NCBI RefSeq assembly: GCF_003867075.1
Contig: NZ_CP032544.1
Coordinates: 672,001-736,000, forward strand
DNA from: Tenacibaculum mesophilum
GTDB lineage: Bacteria > Bacteroidota > Bacteroidia > Flavobacteriales > Flavobacteriaceae
Reading direction: 5' to 3'
DNA length: 64,000 nt
Shown here: positions 45,687 through 54,231 of the stretch, in pieces
Layout: every line of letters starts with the position of its first letter
How positions within the stretch are numbered: the first letter of the stretch is position 1
The notes under the pieces: generated by a model
Database searches by the model: none
Seen by the model: the letters and a program-made list of their open reading frames with translations, nothing else
What the model was told of the DNA's origin: nothing
Program-made: the position numbers and the translations under genes

Positions 45687-46334
45687 TTAATCTACTCCTA
45701 AAGCTTGTTTAAATAAATCGATACTCTTTCTTATTAAACTTTTGTTTTCATCTAGTTTTACTTCTTTTATAACATTATTTTGTTTTAATACCTTATCATC
45801 ATTTTTTACTTCTATTTCGCAATTTAAAAATCCATACCAATCTTCATTTTCTTTGAATGAATTAAATTTTGAAATGACTTTTTCTGAAAATAATTTTGCT
45901 CTATCTATTACCTGCTCATTTGTTAATGAATAATAATAGAAACCATCCCCTAAAATATTGTCATTTAACATATAAAATTCAAATAATATATCGTATTGAT
46001 ATTCAGTTTGTGAATTTAAACCTGATAATGAATTAATTGCACTTAAAACAACCTCATTTTCATTAGACCTTGATAGTGTCAAACATAAAGAATACACTTC
46101 TAAACTTAATAGTTCTTTCTCAGAGCTGTTATCTTTTATAAGGTTTAATAACCTTCTTCTATAATCATTAGATTTATAATTAATATTTATAAAGTCAAAT
46201 AGTAAATCTTTACTATTGAATTCGTTATTTTCTACCAGTTTGTATAAAAAGCTTTCAAAAACTTCTATGTCAATTTTATCTACCAAAAGCTGATATGCCT
46301 TTTGTTTTAACTTTTGAGTTATTTTTCTTTCCAT
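45687..46334 (-). CDS. Hypothetical protein next to the Pnkp-type phosphatase
   Basis: I do not recognise this 215-residue protein. It is acidic to neutral, largely helical, without signal peptide or membrane segment; it may be made of HEAT-like pairs (KLVENNEFNSKDLLFDF, YSLCLTLSRSNENEVVLSAINSL). It begins 28 bases after the phosphatase stop in the same direction, so it is probably in its operon. Confidence 0.65.
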   Translation of the reverse strand: MERKITQKLKQKAYQLLVDKIDIEVFESFLYKLVENNEFNSKDLLFDFININYKSNDYRRRLLNLIKDNSSEKELLSLEVYSLCLTLSRSNENEVVLSAINSLSGLNSQTEYQYDILFEFYMLNDNILGDGFYYYSLTNEQVIDRAKLFSEKVISKFNSFKENEDWYGFLNCEIEVKNDDKVLKQNNVIKEVKLDENKSLIRKSIDLFKQALGVD

Positions 46335-46362
46335 TATTTTTTAATTAATTGTTCTTGATTTT

Positions 46363-46818
46363 TTAAAAATCACCATAAAACACTTGTAAACAAGGAAGTT
46401 TTAATTCCTTTCTCCATAAATCAACCACTTGATTTCTATCATCTAAAACAAACTCAATAAAATACTTATGCTCTATTTTTCTTTTAAATACCTCTTCTTT
46501 AATAATCGCATCTTTCCTATTATCTTTTGATTTACGCATCCATAGTGTGTCATAAGCTATTTCATGTTTTTTTAACCAAGACTCTGTTTCTGGTTGATAT
46601 TTAGCTTCTCTACCTGATAAAAGAAGTATTTTATATCCTAATTGTTGGTAATTCTTTACTAAATTAACGATAGGCACATTAGGTAAATCTTGTTCACACC
46701 TACTTCCATCAAAAGGACTTCTGTTATGTATCAAAGATAAAGTTCCGTCTAAATCACAAATAATAGCTTTTGGTAAAGCTTCATCTTGATTTCTATATTC
46801 ATTTTTTAGTTTTTTCAT
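46363..46818 (-). CDS. Stand-alone T4-Pnkp-type polynucleotide 3'-phosphatase
   Basis: The 151-residue HAD-superfamily protein matches the C-terminal phosphatase domain of T4 polynucleotide kinase-phosphatase over its whole length: CDLDGTL at 21-27 (Asp22 nucleophile, Asp24), RSPFDGSRCEQDLPN where T4 has GRGPYDLEKCDTD, LLLSGRE at 65-71, RKDAIIKEEVF near 101-111, LDDRNQVVDLWR at 125-136, and a final YGDF. The kinase domain is missing. Such domains remove 3'-phosphates and 2',3'-cyclic phosphates from broken RNA or DNA. It is driven from control region B. Confidence 0.85.
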   Translation of the reverse strand: MKKLKNEYRNQDEALPKAIICDLDGTLSLIHNRSPFDGSRCEQDLPNVPIVNLVKNYQQLGYKILLLSGREAKYQPETESWLKKHEIAYDTLWMRKSKDNRKDAIIKEEVFKRKIEHKYFIEFVLDDRNQVVDLWRKELKLPCLQVFYGDF

Positions 46819-46844
46819 TTTTCTGCGGTTTAAATATTTTTATG

Positions 46845-46937
46845 TTCATAGCAATTTTCCCACTTAAACGACTTCTTTTTCTTAATCACACTGCAAATAT
46901 TTTATTGTATTACGCAATCTTTTTGCGTACCAAAAAA
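46845..46937. promoter_or_regulatory. Control region B between the phosphatase and WYL genes
   Basis: It matches control region A (41741-41833) over about 90 bases. The dyad TACGCAA-N5-TTGCGTA (46911-46929) is perfect here. A minus-strand AAATATTTGCAGTG could start the phosphatase transcript, and the WYL gene begins 31 bases away on the plus strand. The WYL protein is the likely ligand (inference). In both regions an ATG for a 12-16 codon leader frame occurs at the same place. Confidence 0.7.
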
Positions 46938-46968
46938 GAATTTATCATTTTTACTAAAAAATTATAAA

Positions 46969-47988
46969 ATGGCTTCTAATAAAAATGCCCTAATTCGATA
47001 CAAAACAATTGATCAATGCCTTCGAAACACAATGCGTACTTGGACTTTGAATGATTTAATTGATGCTTGTTCTGATGCCTTATACGAATACGAAGGAAAA
47101 GATATTTATGTGAGTAAGAGAACGGTTCAGTTAGATATTCAATTGATGCGTAGTGATAAATTAGGGTATAATGCTCCGATTGAAGTCTATCAACGAAAAT
47201 ATTACCGTTATGCTGAAGAAGGATATTCTATTATGAATATTCCTGTGACTGAAAACGATGTAAAGGTGATGAATGATGCCATTCAAGTATTACGTCAGTT
47301 TAAAGACTTTTCTTTATTCAAAGAAATGGATGGAGTGCTACAACGTTTAGAAGATTCGGTATATTCTTCTCAAAAAAATAATAGAGCTATCATTCATCTA
47401 GATAAAAATGAGCAACTTAAAGGCTTGTTATTTATAGATCCTTTATACAATGCCATACAGCAAAAAAAAGTATTAAAAGTAAATTATCAGTCGTTTAAAG
47501 CAGAAAAAGCCAGTACAATAACCTTGCACCCACAATTATTAAAGGAGTTTAATAATAGATGGTTTTTATTAGCACTCGTAAAGGGTAAAGAAACAACCTT
47601 AGCTTTAGATCGTATAAATTCTGTAGCGGAAGTTGAAAACACAACCTATATAGACAAAGCAATTAATGGTGATGTTTATTATAAAGATGTTGTAGGTGTC
47701 ACAGTTTCAAATACGAAACCACAGCGTATTGCTTTTTGGGTAGATAAAGCAAATACTCCTTATGTACTCACGAAACCTTTTCATAAATCTCAACGATTGA
47801 TAAAATATACAGATGACGGGGCTATCTTTAATATTTTAGTTATTCCTAATTATGAATTGGAACGTTTAATTTTGGGCTTTTGTGATAGTATAGAAGTATT
47901 AAAACCTGAAAAACTTAGAAAAAGAATGATTCAGAAACTAGAAAACTCTCTAAACAGATACGCTATTAAAAAGCAGACACAACTGTAG
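46969..47988 (+). CDS. WYL-domain transcriptional regulator
   Basis: The 339-residue protein has an N-terminal winged HTH region (about 5-75: LNDLIDACSDALYEYEG, VSKRTVQLDIQLMRSDKLGY), a WYL domain (about 150-225: VLKVNYQSFKAEKASTITLHPQLLKEFNNRWFLLAL in pieces) and a WCX-type C-terminus. WYL regulators sense nucleic-acid or nucleotide ligands in several defence and repair systems. It is divergent from the Pnkp-type phosphatase and is preceded by dyad B, which recurs before the tRNA-like RNA/slipin unit. Confidence 0.9.
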   Translation: MASNKNALIRYKTIDQCLRNTMRTWTLNDLIDACSDALYEYEGKDIYVSKRTVQLDIQLMRSDKLGYNAPIEVYQRKYYRYAEEGYSIMNIPVTENDVKVMNDAIQVLRQFKDFSLFKEMDGVLQRLEDSVYSSQKNNRAIIHLDKNEQLKGLLFIDPLYNAIQQKKVLKVNYQSFKAEKASTITLHPQLLKEFNNRWFLLALVKGKETTLALDRINSVAEVENTTYIDKAINGDVYYKDVVGVTVSNTKPQRIAFWVDKANTPYVLTKPFHKSQRLIKYTDDGAIFNILVIPNYELERLILGFCDSIEVLKPEKLRKRMIQKLENSLNRYAIKKQTQL

Positions 47989-48294
47989 CTTTATTCTTTA
48001 GTACAAAAAAGCGAACTTTTAATCCGAATATATTATTTAGTTTTTTAATTATCAGAAGTATAGCCATTTGGCAAATGGCAGTGCCAATCGGTAATAGGGT
48101 CTGTATTAAATTTAGATTTGGTAAATACATATATTGCCGCAGAGAAAAACTTAACAATTTTATTCCCTTTTCCTGAGGAATTATTACCAACTAAAAAAGT
48201 CTAAGTAATACTACGGTTAATTAATAAAAAAACTTAAGTGTTAGACCCTATTAAATTAGAGATAAGAACTTATATTTGTGAAAAACAAAATTAA
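47989..48294. other. Gene-free stretch upstream of the AraC-type regulator
   Basis: No gene is seen. TATATTTG at 48271-48278 is a good -7 element for the next gene. A short minus-strand frame at 47966-48190 overlaps the WYL 3' end and has no likeness to a family. Confidence 0.5.
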
Positions 48295-49392
48295 TTGCTT
48301 ATCTATTTTATTCAAATACTTGTTTTTTCTTCATTAATACTACTTTCTTTTATCATGCTTTCAAACCCATTGAGAGTAAATAAAAAAGCTAATATTTGGT
48401 TTGGGATAACTTTATTTTTATGGTCAAGTTTTTGGTTAGAAGAAATTGTTTTGCTAACAAAGACAGAACCTTTTGGTCTTTTTCTAAACTTACTAATTTC
48501 ATTCATACAATTTTTCACCCCTATACTACTATATATCAGTGTTTTGTTTTTTTCTAATCCTAATTATAGTTTTACGTTTAAAGACAGCACGGTATTTATT
48601 ATACCAATAGTTTATTTAATTGCAATTATTTATGATTACATCTCGATTATTAATTATCAGTTTTTATTAGTAACATTAATACTTGTTAATGCGATTATAT
48701 TTACTACAAAATCGTTTTTAAGACTTCGTATTCATCAGCGAAAAATAACTTTGTTTTCATCTAATACTGATGAAATTAATTTGAAATGGTTAGAAAATAT
48801 TATTCTTGTAATTATGGTTCTAGTTTTAATTATAAGTGTTTTTAACCTTGTTTATATTGGACTACCCTTAAACCTATACCTAAACATTATTACGTTAGGT
48901 GTTGTCTTGTTTATGACTTACAACTCCTTAAAACAAAAAGAAATTTTTCCGAGTAATCAAAAACACCGTGAAGATATTATTGCTATTGAGAATGATGATG
49001 ATGATGAAATTGATACTAATAAACGAAAAATTATTAAAGACAAAGAGCTTGTTATATTAAAAGCTAAATTAAATGCTTTGATGAAAACTAAACATTTGTA
49101 TTTAGATAACAACATTAATTTGGCTTCTTTAGCGGAAGAAATGCAAATAACATCGCACCAATTATCATATGTTATTAATAATGGATTTAATCAAAATTTC
49201 TATCAGTTTATCAATAGTTATCGTATAGAAAAAGCTAAAAAATTATTAATGGATAAATCTTCTGAAAAACTATCTATATTAGGTATTGCATTTGAGTCTG
49301 GTTTTAGTTCTAAAACTGCTTTTAATACTACATTTAAAAAGCTTACAAATCAAACACCTTCGGAATTTAAAAAACAAAGTTCTAGTTTATAA
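48295..49392 (+). CDS. Membrane-linked AraC-family regulator
   Basis: The 365-residue protein has about seven hydrophobic segments in residues 1-215 and an AraC-type double HTH in about 260-365 (NLASLAEEMQITSHQLSYVIN, LGIAFESGFSSKTAFNTTFKKLTNQTPSEF in pieces). Such 7TM-AraC proteins are common in Bacteroidota. The frame opens at a TTG (48295), 16 bases after the -7 box; the first ATG (48355) would remove most of the first membrane segment, so TTG is preferred. Its target may be the SDR-epimerase pair downstream (inference). Confidence 0.83.
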   Translation: MLIYFIQILVFSSLILLSFIMLSNPLRVNKKANIWFGITLFLWSSFWLEEIVLLTKTEPFGLFLNLLISFIQFFTPILLYISVLFFSNPNYSFTFKDSTVFIIPIVYLIAIIYDYISIINYQFLLVTLILVNAIIFTTKSFLRLRIHQRKITLFSSNTDEINLKWLENIILVIMVLVLIISVFNLVYIGLPLNLYLNIITLGVVLFMTYNSLKQKEIFPSNQKHREDIIAIENDDDDEIDTNKRKIIKDKELVILKAKLNALMKTKHLYLDNNINLASLAEEMQITSHQLSYVINNGFNQNFYQFINSYRIEKAKKLLMDKSSEKLSILGIAFESGFSSKTAFNTTFKKLTNQTPSEFKKQSSSL

Positions 49393-49518
49393 CACAGAAC
49401 AATACGAGTGTTTAAATCATTGATTGCAAGTAGTTTGAATTCCTGTCCTCATTTATAAACAAGGGCATTTTAAATCATCTCTTGTTCTAATTTTGTTTAC
49501 ATATTTTAAAAAAGACAA

Positions 49519-50304
49519 ATGAAAGAATATACAGATAATACGTTTGCAGTTATTACAGGAGCAAGTCAAGGGTTAGGAAAAGCTTTTGCATTAGAATTGG
49601 CCAAAAGAAAACACAATCTCATTTTAATTAGTCTTCCTAAACAGAATTTAAATAAACTGGCTAACCTAATTGAAACATACTACAATGTTAAAGTAGCCTA
49701 TTATGAAACTGATTTTTCTTCAGATGCTAACCTTAAATCATTAACTAGTTATTTAAAGGAAAAATACGCTATTAATATTCTAATTAATAATGCTGGTACT
49801 GGTGGAACAAAAAAAATAGAAGACGTTTCTCTTAATTATATTAATAATATAATTCAAGTCAATATAAAAGCAATAACAATACTTACACATCAATTACTTC
49901 CTAATTTAAAAGAGCAAAAAAAATCATATATTTTAAATGTATCAAGCATTGCTGCTTTTTCCCCTCTAGGTTATAAAACAGTTTATCCTGCTTCAAAAGC
50001 TTTTGTTCACTCATTTTCATTAGGTCTTTCAGAAGAGCTAAAAAACACTAATGTTTCTGTTAGTGTTATAAACCCTGGAGCTATGAAAACAAATCCAGAA
50101 ATTACTGCAAGAATAAAAAAACAAGGCTTTTTAGGTAAATTAACCTTGTTAGATCCAAAAAAGGTTGCTAAGTATTCAATAAAAAAAATGTTTAAACGAA
50201 AAGCTTTTATAGTCATAAACCCAATGATTTGGTTTATTTCTATTCTTTTACCTAATTGGATAAAAATACCTATGATGACAAGTATAATAAAAAGAGAAGC
50301 TTAA
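49519..50304 (+). CDS. Short-chain dehydrogenase/reductase
   Basis: The 261-residue protein has TGASQGLGKAFA at 14-25, NNAGTGG near 90-96, the catalytic Ser and YxxxK in VYPASKAF near 156-163, and PGAMKTN near 188-194. It resembles SDRs of the DltE/YqjQ (COG0300) type with a C-terminal hydrophobic stretch (about 230-250). Substrate unknown. It is followed two bases later by the epimerase-like gene. Confidence 0.88.
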   Translation: MKEYTDNTFAVITGASQGLGKAFALELAKRKHNLILISLPKQNLNKLANLIETYYNVKVAYYETDFSSDANLKSLTSYLKEKYAINILINNAGTGGTKKIEDVSLNYINNIIQVNIKAITILTHQLLPNLKEQKKSYILNVSSIAAFSPLGYKTVYPASKAFVHSFSLGLSEELKNTNVSVSVINPGAMKTNPEITARIKKQGFLGKLTLLDPKKVAKYSIKKMFKRKAFIVINPMIWFISILLPNWIKIPMMTSIIKREA

Positions 50305-50306
50305 AA

Positions 50307-51278
50307 ATGAAACGAATTTTTATTACTGGAGTTAATGGTTTATTAGGTACTAATTTATGTCATGAACTTTTACAACAAGGTTATTTTGTTATTGGTCTTA
50401 CCAGAAAAAAACAAAACTATAAAGGAAAAGAACATAAACACTTAAAATTAATTGAAGGTGATTTATTTATAGACTTTACTTCTTTATTAAATAATCTAGA
50501 CGTAGTAATACATGTTGCAGCAACAACTAGTCAAAATTTATTGAGGTATTCTGATTATAAGAAAATAAATTGTAACACTACCATACAATTATACAATGCT
50601 GCTATAATGTGTAATGTTAAACGCTTTGTTTTCGTGAGCACCGCCAATACTTTAGGGTATGGTTCTTTACAAAAACCGGGGGCTGAAAATAATAAAATGA
50701 GTAAACTTTTTAAACAATCATATTATGCAAAAAGTAAATTTGAAGCTGAAAAGTATTTGTTAAAAAATAACCATAAGATAAAAACAGCTATTGTAAATCC
50801 TACTTTTATGTTAGGAGCTTACGATACTAAACCAAGTTCAGGAAAAATAATATATATGGGGTGGAAAAAGAAAGTAATATTTTATCCTCCTGGAGGAAAA
50901 AACTTTGTGCATGTAAAAGATGTTGCTAATGGCATTATAAAAGTACTAACTACAAATTCTTTTGGAGAAAAATACTTATTAGCAAACGAGAACCTTAGTT
51001 ATAAAGATTTTTTTAATAAGCTTAACCAAGTAACCAATCAATCACCTTTGATGGTTCAAATCCCTAAGTTTATACTTATTATGATAGGTTATTTTGGAGA
51101 TGTTCTCCGAAGTATGGGTATAAAAACTTCTTTAAGTTTAACGAATATGCGTGCTTTATGTATAAACAACTTTTTCTCTAATACTAAGTCAGTAAGAGAT
51201 TTAAAGATTGAATATCTACCTATTAATAAGGCTATAGATGATGCTATTATCTATTTTTCCAAAATCAAAAACAATTAA
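50307..51278 (+). CDS. NAD-dependent epimerase/dehydratase family protein
   Basis: The 323-residue extended SDR starts MKRIFITGVNGLLGTNL with the GxxGxxG motif at 8-14; VVIHVAATTS lies near 71, and the active-site YAKSKFEAE near 141-149. The general form recalls dihydroflavonol-4-reductase-like and 3-beta-HSD-like enzymes. ATG 50307 is chosen, two bases after the SDR stop; the longer frame overlaps the SDR gene. The pair suggests one redox path on an unknown lipid or polyketide-type substrate (inference). Confidence 0.86.
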   Translation: MKRIFITGVNGLLGTNLCHELLQQGYFVIGLTRKKQNYKGKEHKHLKLIEGDLFIDFTSLLNNLDVVIHVAATTSQNLLRYSDYKKINCNTTIQLYNAAIMCNVKRFVFVSTANTLGYGSLQKPGAENNKMSKLFKQSYYAKSKFEAEKYLLKNNHKIKTAIVNPTFMLGAYDTKPSSGKIIYMGWKKKVIFYPPGGKNFVHVKDVANGIIKVLTTNSFGEKYLLANENLSYKDFFNKLNQVTNQSPLMVQIPKFILIMIGYFGDVLRSMGIKTSLSLTNMRALCINNFFSNTKSVRDLKIEYLPINKAIDDAIIYFSKIKNN

Positions 51279-51280
51279 CA

Positions 51281-51314
51281 AAAAAGACTTTAGTTTATAA
51301 ACTAAAGTCTTTTT
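51281..51314. terminator. Bidirectional terminator
   Basis: A perfect palindrome at 51286-51309 (GACTTTAGTTTA and complement) is flanked by five A and five T and separates the epimerase from the convergent peptide gene. Confidence 0.9.
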
Positions 51315-51339
51315 CCTTATATCCTATATTAAACAATTT

Positions 51340-51528
51340 TTAACAAATATAGTCCATAGTGGTAGGTCTGTAACAACATACCTTTACTCCATCTTGATAA
51401 ATAAAAGAACCATCTCCTCCACATTCTTTAGGAAAAGGAAAAGGTACTGCATTTCCTCCTTTAATGTTCTTTAAGGTTGTTTTTGTTAACTCTTGTGATC
51501 CTTTTACGTTTAAAATTACTTTTTTCAT
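51340..51528 (-). CDS. Double-glycine leader peptide, bacteriocin/RiPP-like precursor
   Basis: The 62-residue protein starts MKKVILNVKGSQELTKTTLKNIKGG, a leader of the Flavobacteriia bacteriocin-like type with the double glycine at 24-25. The core of 37 residues has a Pro/Phe-rich beginning and four cysteines (36, 51, 52 and 62), which could form two disulfides or thioethers. No C39 peptidase transporter, LanB or radical SAM gene is beside it. Short frames of this kind may be missed in annotation. Function as a secreted peptide is inference. Confidence 0.7.
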   Translation of the reverse strand: MKKVILNVKGSQELTKTTLKNIKGGNAVPFPFPKECGGDGSFIYQDGVKVCCYRPTTMDYIC

Positions 51529-51823
51529 TATAAAGTATTTTGGGGGTTATAAATATTATTTTGTTTTCCGAAAATAACCTTTAAAAAAGAGTTTACTATA
51601 AAAAAAACCATATTTTTAGTAAGGAAAAACCATATTTTTTTTGAATTACTTTTCCATAAGAACTCCTAACTTATATAAATACGGGAGCTAATAGTCCTTT
51701 AAATGTAGTATCTTCTGGGAGCTTTAATTTCTACTGACATAATGGTAATTAGAATAGCTAAAACACCATCGTTAAATGCTTCTTAATCTACCTGTTTTCA
51801 TATGTTTTTTGTTTATTACACTA
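51529..51823. promoter_or_regulatory. Gene-free region with a 22-base-spaced direct repeat
   Basis: AAAACCATATTTTT occurs at 51603-51616 and again at 51624-51638, with 22 bases between equivalent positions, about 75 bases upstream of the peptide start. This resembles paired sites for a dimeric activator. No gene is seen in the rest of the region. Confidence 0.4.
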
Positions 51824-52714
51824 TTAACTCCTCCCAAAACGTCTTTGTTCTGGTAAGAGGATTCGTTCAGTTTCGTTTTGTACAGAAGGAAACTTATTAT
51901 TTTTCCAGTTTTCTTTAGCTTGCTCTATCAATTCTTTATTAGAAGCCACAAAATTCCACTCTATAAAGCGTTCTTCTGGAAATGGCTCTCCTCCAAAAAT
52001 ATAAACAGTAGAATTTGCTGTAATTTCAAAAGAACACAAGGTACTGTCTTTTGCTACTAATAATTTTTTGGACTCATAAGTATGTCCATCACTAATAATA
52101 CTTCCTTCTAAAATATATAAGGCACTTTCACCAAACAAATGTTCTCCTATAGTAATTGTTTTCTTCTCACTCGATTTAATTTCTATAAAAAACAGTGGAC
52201 TATATACTGGAACAGGAGATTGCTTTCCAAACGCTTTTCCTGCGATGAGCTTAAACTGAACTCCTTCATCTTCCCAATTAGGAATTTCATTTTCGGAAAC
52301 ATGTGTAAAAGAAGGTTCACATTGCTCTTCACTTAAAGGTAAAGCTACCCATATTTGTAACCCATGAAGCTTCTTAGTTGAATTCCTTAATCTTTTAGGA
52401 GTTCTTTCTGTATGTACTACTCCTTTTCCTGCTGTCATCCAATTTACAGCTCCTGGAGTTATTTCTATTTCAGTTCCGATACTATCACGGTGTACTATAG
52501 CTCCTTCAAACAAAAAAGTAAGAGTTGATATACCTATGTGAGGATGCATATCAACATCTAAATTATCATTTTCGGTAAGTTTTACTGGTCCCATATGGTC
52601 GATAAAAATAAAAGGACCTACCATTCGTTTTTGCCGAAATGGCAACAAGCGACCTACTAGAAAATTACCAATATTTGCTGCTCGCTCTTCAATTATTAGT
52701 TTCGTGTTAGACAT
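51824..52714 (-). CDS. Pirin family protein (first copy)
   Basis: The 296-residue protein is a double-cupin pirin: VGPFIFIDHMGP near 31-42, metal ligands in DMHPHIGISTLTF near 55-67 (two His), GAVNWMTAGKGVVHTER near 88-104, then a C-terminal cupin. Some pirins act as quercetin dioxygenases, others as regulators; neither can be told here. It lies 67 bases after the second pirin in the same direction. The two differ greatly, so they are not recent duplicates. Confidence 0.9.
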   Translation of the reverse strand: MSNTKLIIEERAANIGNFLVGRLLPFRQKRMVGPFIFIDHMGPVKLTENDNLDVDMHPHIGISTLTFLFEGAIVHRDSIGTEIEITPGAVNWMTAGKGVVHTERTPKRLRNSTKKLHGLQIWVALPLSEEQCEPSFTHVSENEIPNWEDEGVQFKLIAGKAFGKQSPVPVYSPLFFIEIKSSEKKTITIGEHLFGESALYILEGSIISDGHTYESKKLLVAKDSTLCSFEITANSTVYIFGGEPFPEERFIEWNFVASNKELIEQAKENWKNNKFPSVQNETERILLPEQRRFGRS

Positions 52715-52781
52715 TTTATATACCTAAGGGTTTAATAAAAAGAGCAACTCTAAATCAAAGAGTTGCCTTTTAAAGTTATTG

Positions 52782-53654
52782 TTAATCTTCTAAATAACCA
52801 AACTTTCCAGTATTGAAGTCTTGAAATGCTTCTATTAACTCTTGTTTAGTATTCATTACAAACGGACCGTGTGCCGCAATAGGTTCGTTTAAAGGCTCTC
52901 CGCTTAATACTAAAATTATAGCATCTTCTAAAGCCTCTAAAGTAAAAGTATCTCCGTCATTTTTGAATAATGCAAAGTAATCCTCTAAAATATTGTTTGA
53001 TTCATTCACTTTAACACTACCTTCAACTGATAAAATAGCAGTAGTGTAGTTTTTAGGAAAGGTTAACTGTGTTTTTACTCCTTTCTTCAACTTTACATTA
53101 AACATATTAACTGGCGAAAATGTAAATGCAGGTCCTTTATTTCCTTTATACTCTCCTGCAATTACCTCTATTTCTCCTCCTCCATCTGCTAAAGGTATTT
53201 TAGCCATTTCTGCATTAGCAATTGCTTGATATTTTGGCGAACTCATTTTATCCTTAGCCGGTAAATTTACCCATAATTGTACCATTTGAAACTCTCCTCC
53301 TGTTTTACTCCATTCGGTTTCATGAAACTCTTTGTGTAAAACTCCTGAAGCCGCTGTCATCCATTGTACATCTCCTTCACCTATAATTCCACCTCCACCT
53401 GCACTATCACCATGCTCAACACGTCCTTTATAGGCAATCGTTACGGTTTCAAAACCTCTGTGCGGATGTACTCCCACTCCTTTTGGTTTATCTGTTGGAG
53501 GAAAATTATATTTTGAATTATAATCTAACATAATAAATGGATCCATACGTTGCATCGTTGAGCTTCCTGGAATAAAATTATGAACTCTAAATCCATCTCC
53601 AACAAAATGTGGAGTTCCAGGTTTTACTATCTTTTCTATACTTCTTGTTTTCAT
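52782..53654 (-). CDS. Pirin family protein (second copy)
   Basis: The 290-residue protein has the pirin marks DPFIMLDYNSKYNFPP near 38-53, GVGVHPHRGFETVTI near 60-74 (metal His pair), DVQWMTAASGVLHKEFHE near 92-109, and a typical C-terminal cupin with GEPLNEPIAAHGPFVMNT near 254. It is of the YhhW/common pirin type. It starts 19 bases after the small upstream protein and so shares its transcript, downstream of the dyad at 54056. Confidence 0.9.
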   Translation of the reverse strand: MKTRSIEKIVKPGTPHFVGDGFRVHNFIPGSSTMQRMDPFIMLDYNSKYNFPPTDKPKGVGVHPHRGFETVTIAYKGRVEHGDSAGGGGIIGEGDVQWMTAASGVLHKEFHETEWSKTGGEFQMVQLWVNLPAKDKMSSPKYQAIANAEMAKIPLADGGGEIEVIAGEYKGNKGPAFTFSPVNMFNVKLKKGVKTQLTFPKNYTTAILSVEGSVKVNESNNILEDYFALFKNDGDTFTLEALEDAIILVLSGEPLNEPIAAHGPFVMNTKQELIEAFQDFNTGKFGYLED

Positions 53655-53673
53655 TTTAACTTCCTTTCTTTAA

Positions 53674-54018
53674 TTAATTTAAACTAGCGGCTAATTCCAT
53701 TTCAAATGAATTATCAAAATAATTACGTTGTATTTCTGGTTTATTTTTAGACCAATACCCTTGTTTAACGCTTTCTGAAAGCGCTGTTTCATCTTTGTAT
53801 TCAACAATAATTGCTTCAGGAAATAATACTGTAATAATCTTTTGTAATTTGTTTTTTTCTACCTCTTTAGTGTCTTTAGAAATAGCTAAAACCTTATATA
53901 TTTGTTGATGTAATTTTTCAATGGCTGTTTCGACATCAGGAACAGTTGAAACTTGCCAATTCAAAATTTTGGGTTTTGTTGTATTTTTTGTTACAACTAA
54001 TGTTTTTAAATGTCTCAT
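53674..54018 (-). CDS. Hypothetical protein before the pirins
   Basis: This 114-residue protein (start MRHLKTLVVTKN) has no firm family for me. It has alternating beta-alpha parts (KILNWQVSTVPDVETAIEKLHQQI, LQKIITVLFPEAIIVEYKD in pieces), like a small receiver-type fold lacking the acidic pocket. ATG 54039 would add seven residues but lies inside the dyad CCCATT/AATGGG, so 54018 is preferred. It heads the pirin transcript. Confidence 0.6.
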   Translation of the reverse strand: MRHLKTLVVTKNTTKPKILNWQVSTVPDVETAIEKLHQQIYKVLAISKDTKEVEKNKLQKIITVLFPEAIIVEYKDETALSESVKQGYWSKNKPEIQRNYFDNSFEMELAASLN

Positions 54019-54055
54019 GATAAATCCTTTTTTACCCATTAAATGGGATTAATTA

Positions 54056-54074
54056 TTCGATGCTTAACATCGAA
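54056..54074. promoter_or_regulatory. Dyad upstream of the pirin operon
   Basis: TTCGATG-N5-CATCGAA is a perfect 7-bp inverted repeat with further A/T symmetry outside, between the Crp/Fnr gene and the pirin operon. It may bind the Crp/Fnr-type protein; the sequence differs from TGTGA-N6-TCACA. Confidence 0.5.
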
Positions 54075-54231
54075 ATTAATTGAGTTTACTTTTTTGAAAT
54101 ATTAAGTGAGTTAACCTCCACTTTTTATTTCACTGTAAAATTACGGCAACAAAAAAAGGTATGCATTGACCTATGGTAAGAACGAATTACGATTATCTAA
54201 CAACCGTAAATCAACAATCATAACTCGTACC

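Noticed and set aside
47966..48190. 74-codon minus-strand frame after the WYL gene
   Set aside because: It overlaps the 3' end of the WYL gene and has no recognisable domain or promoter.
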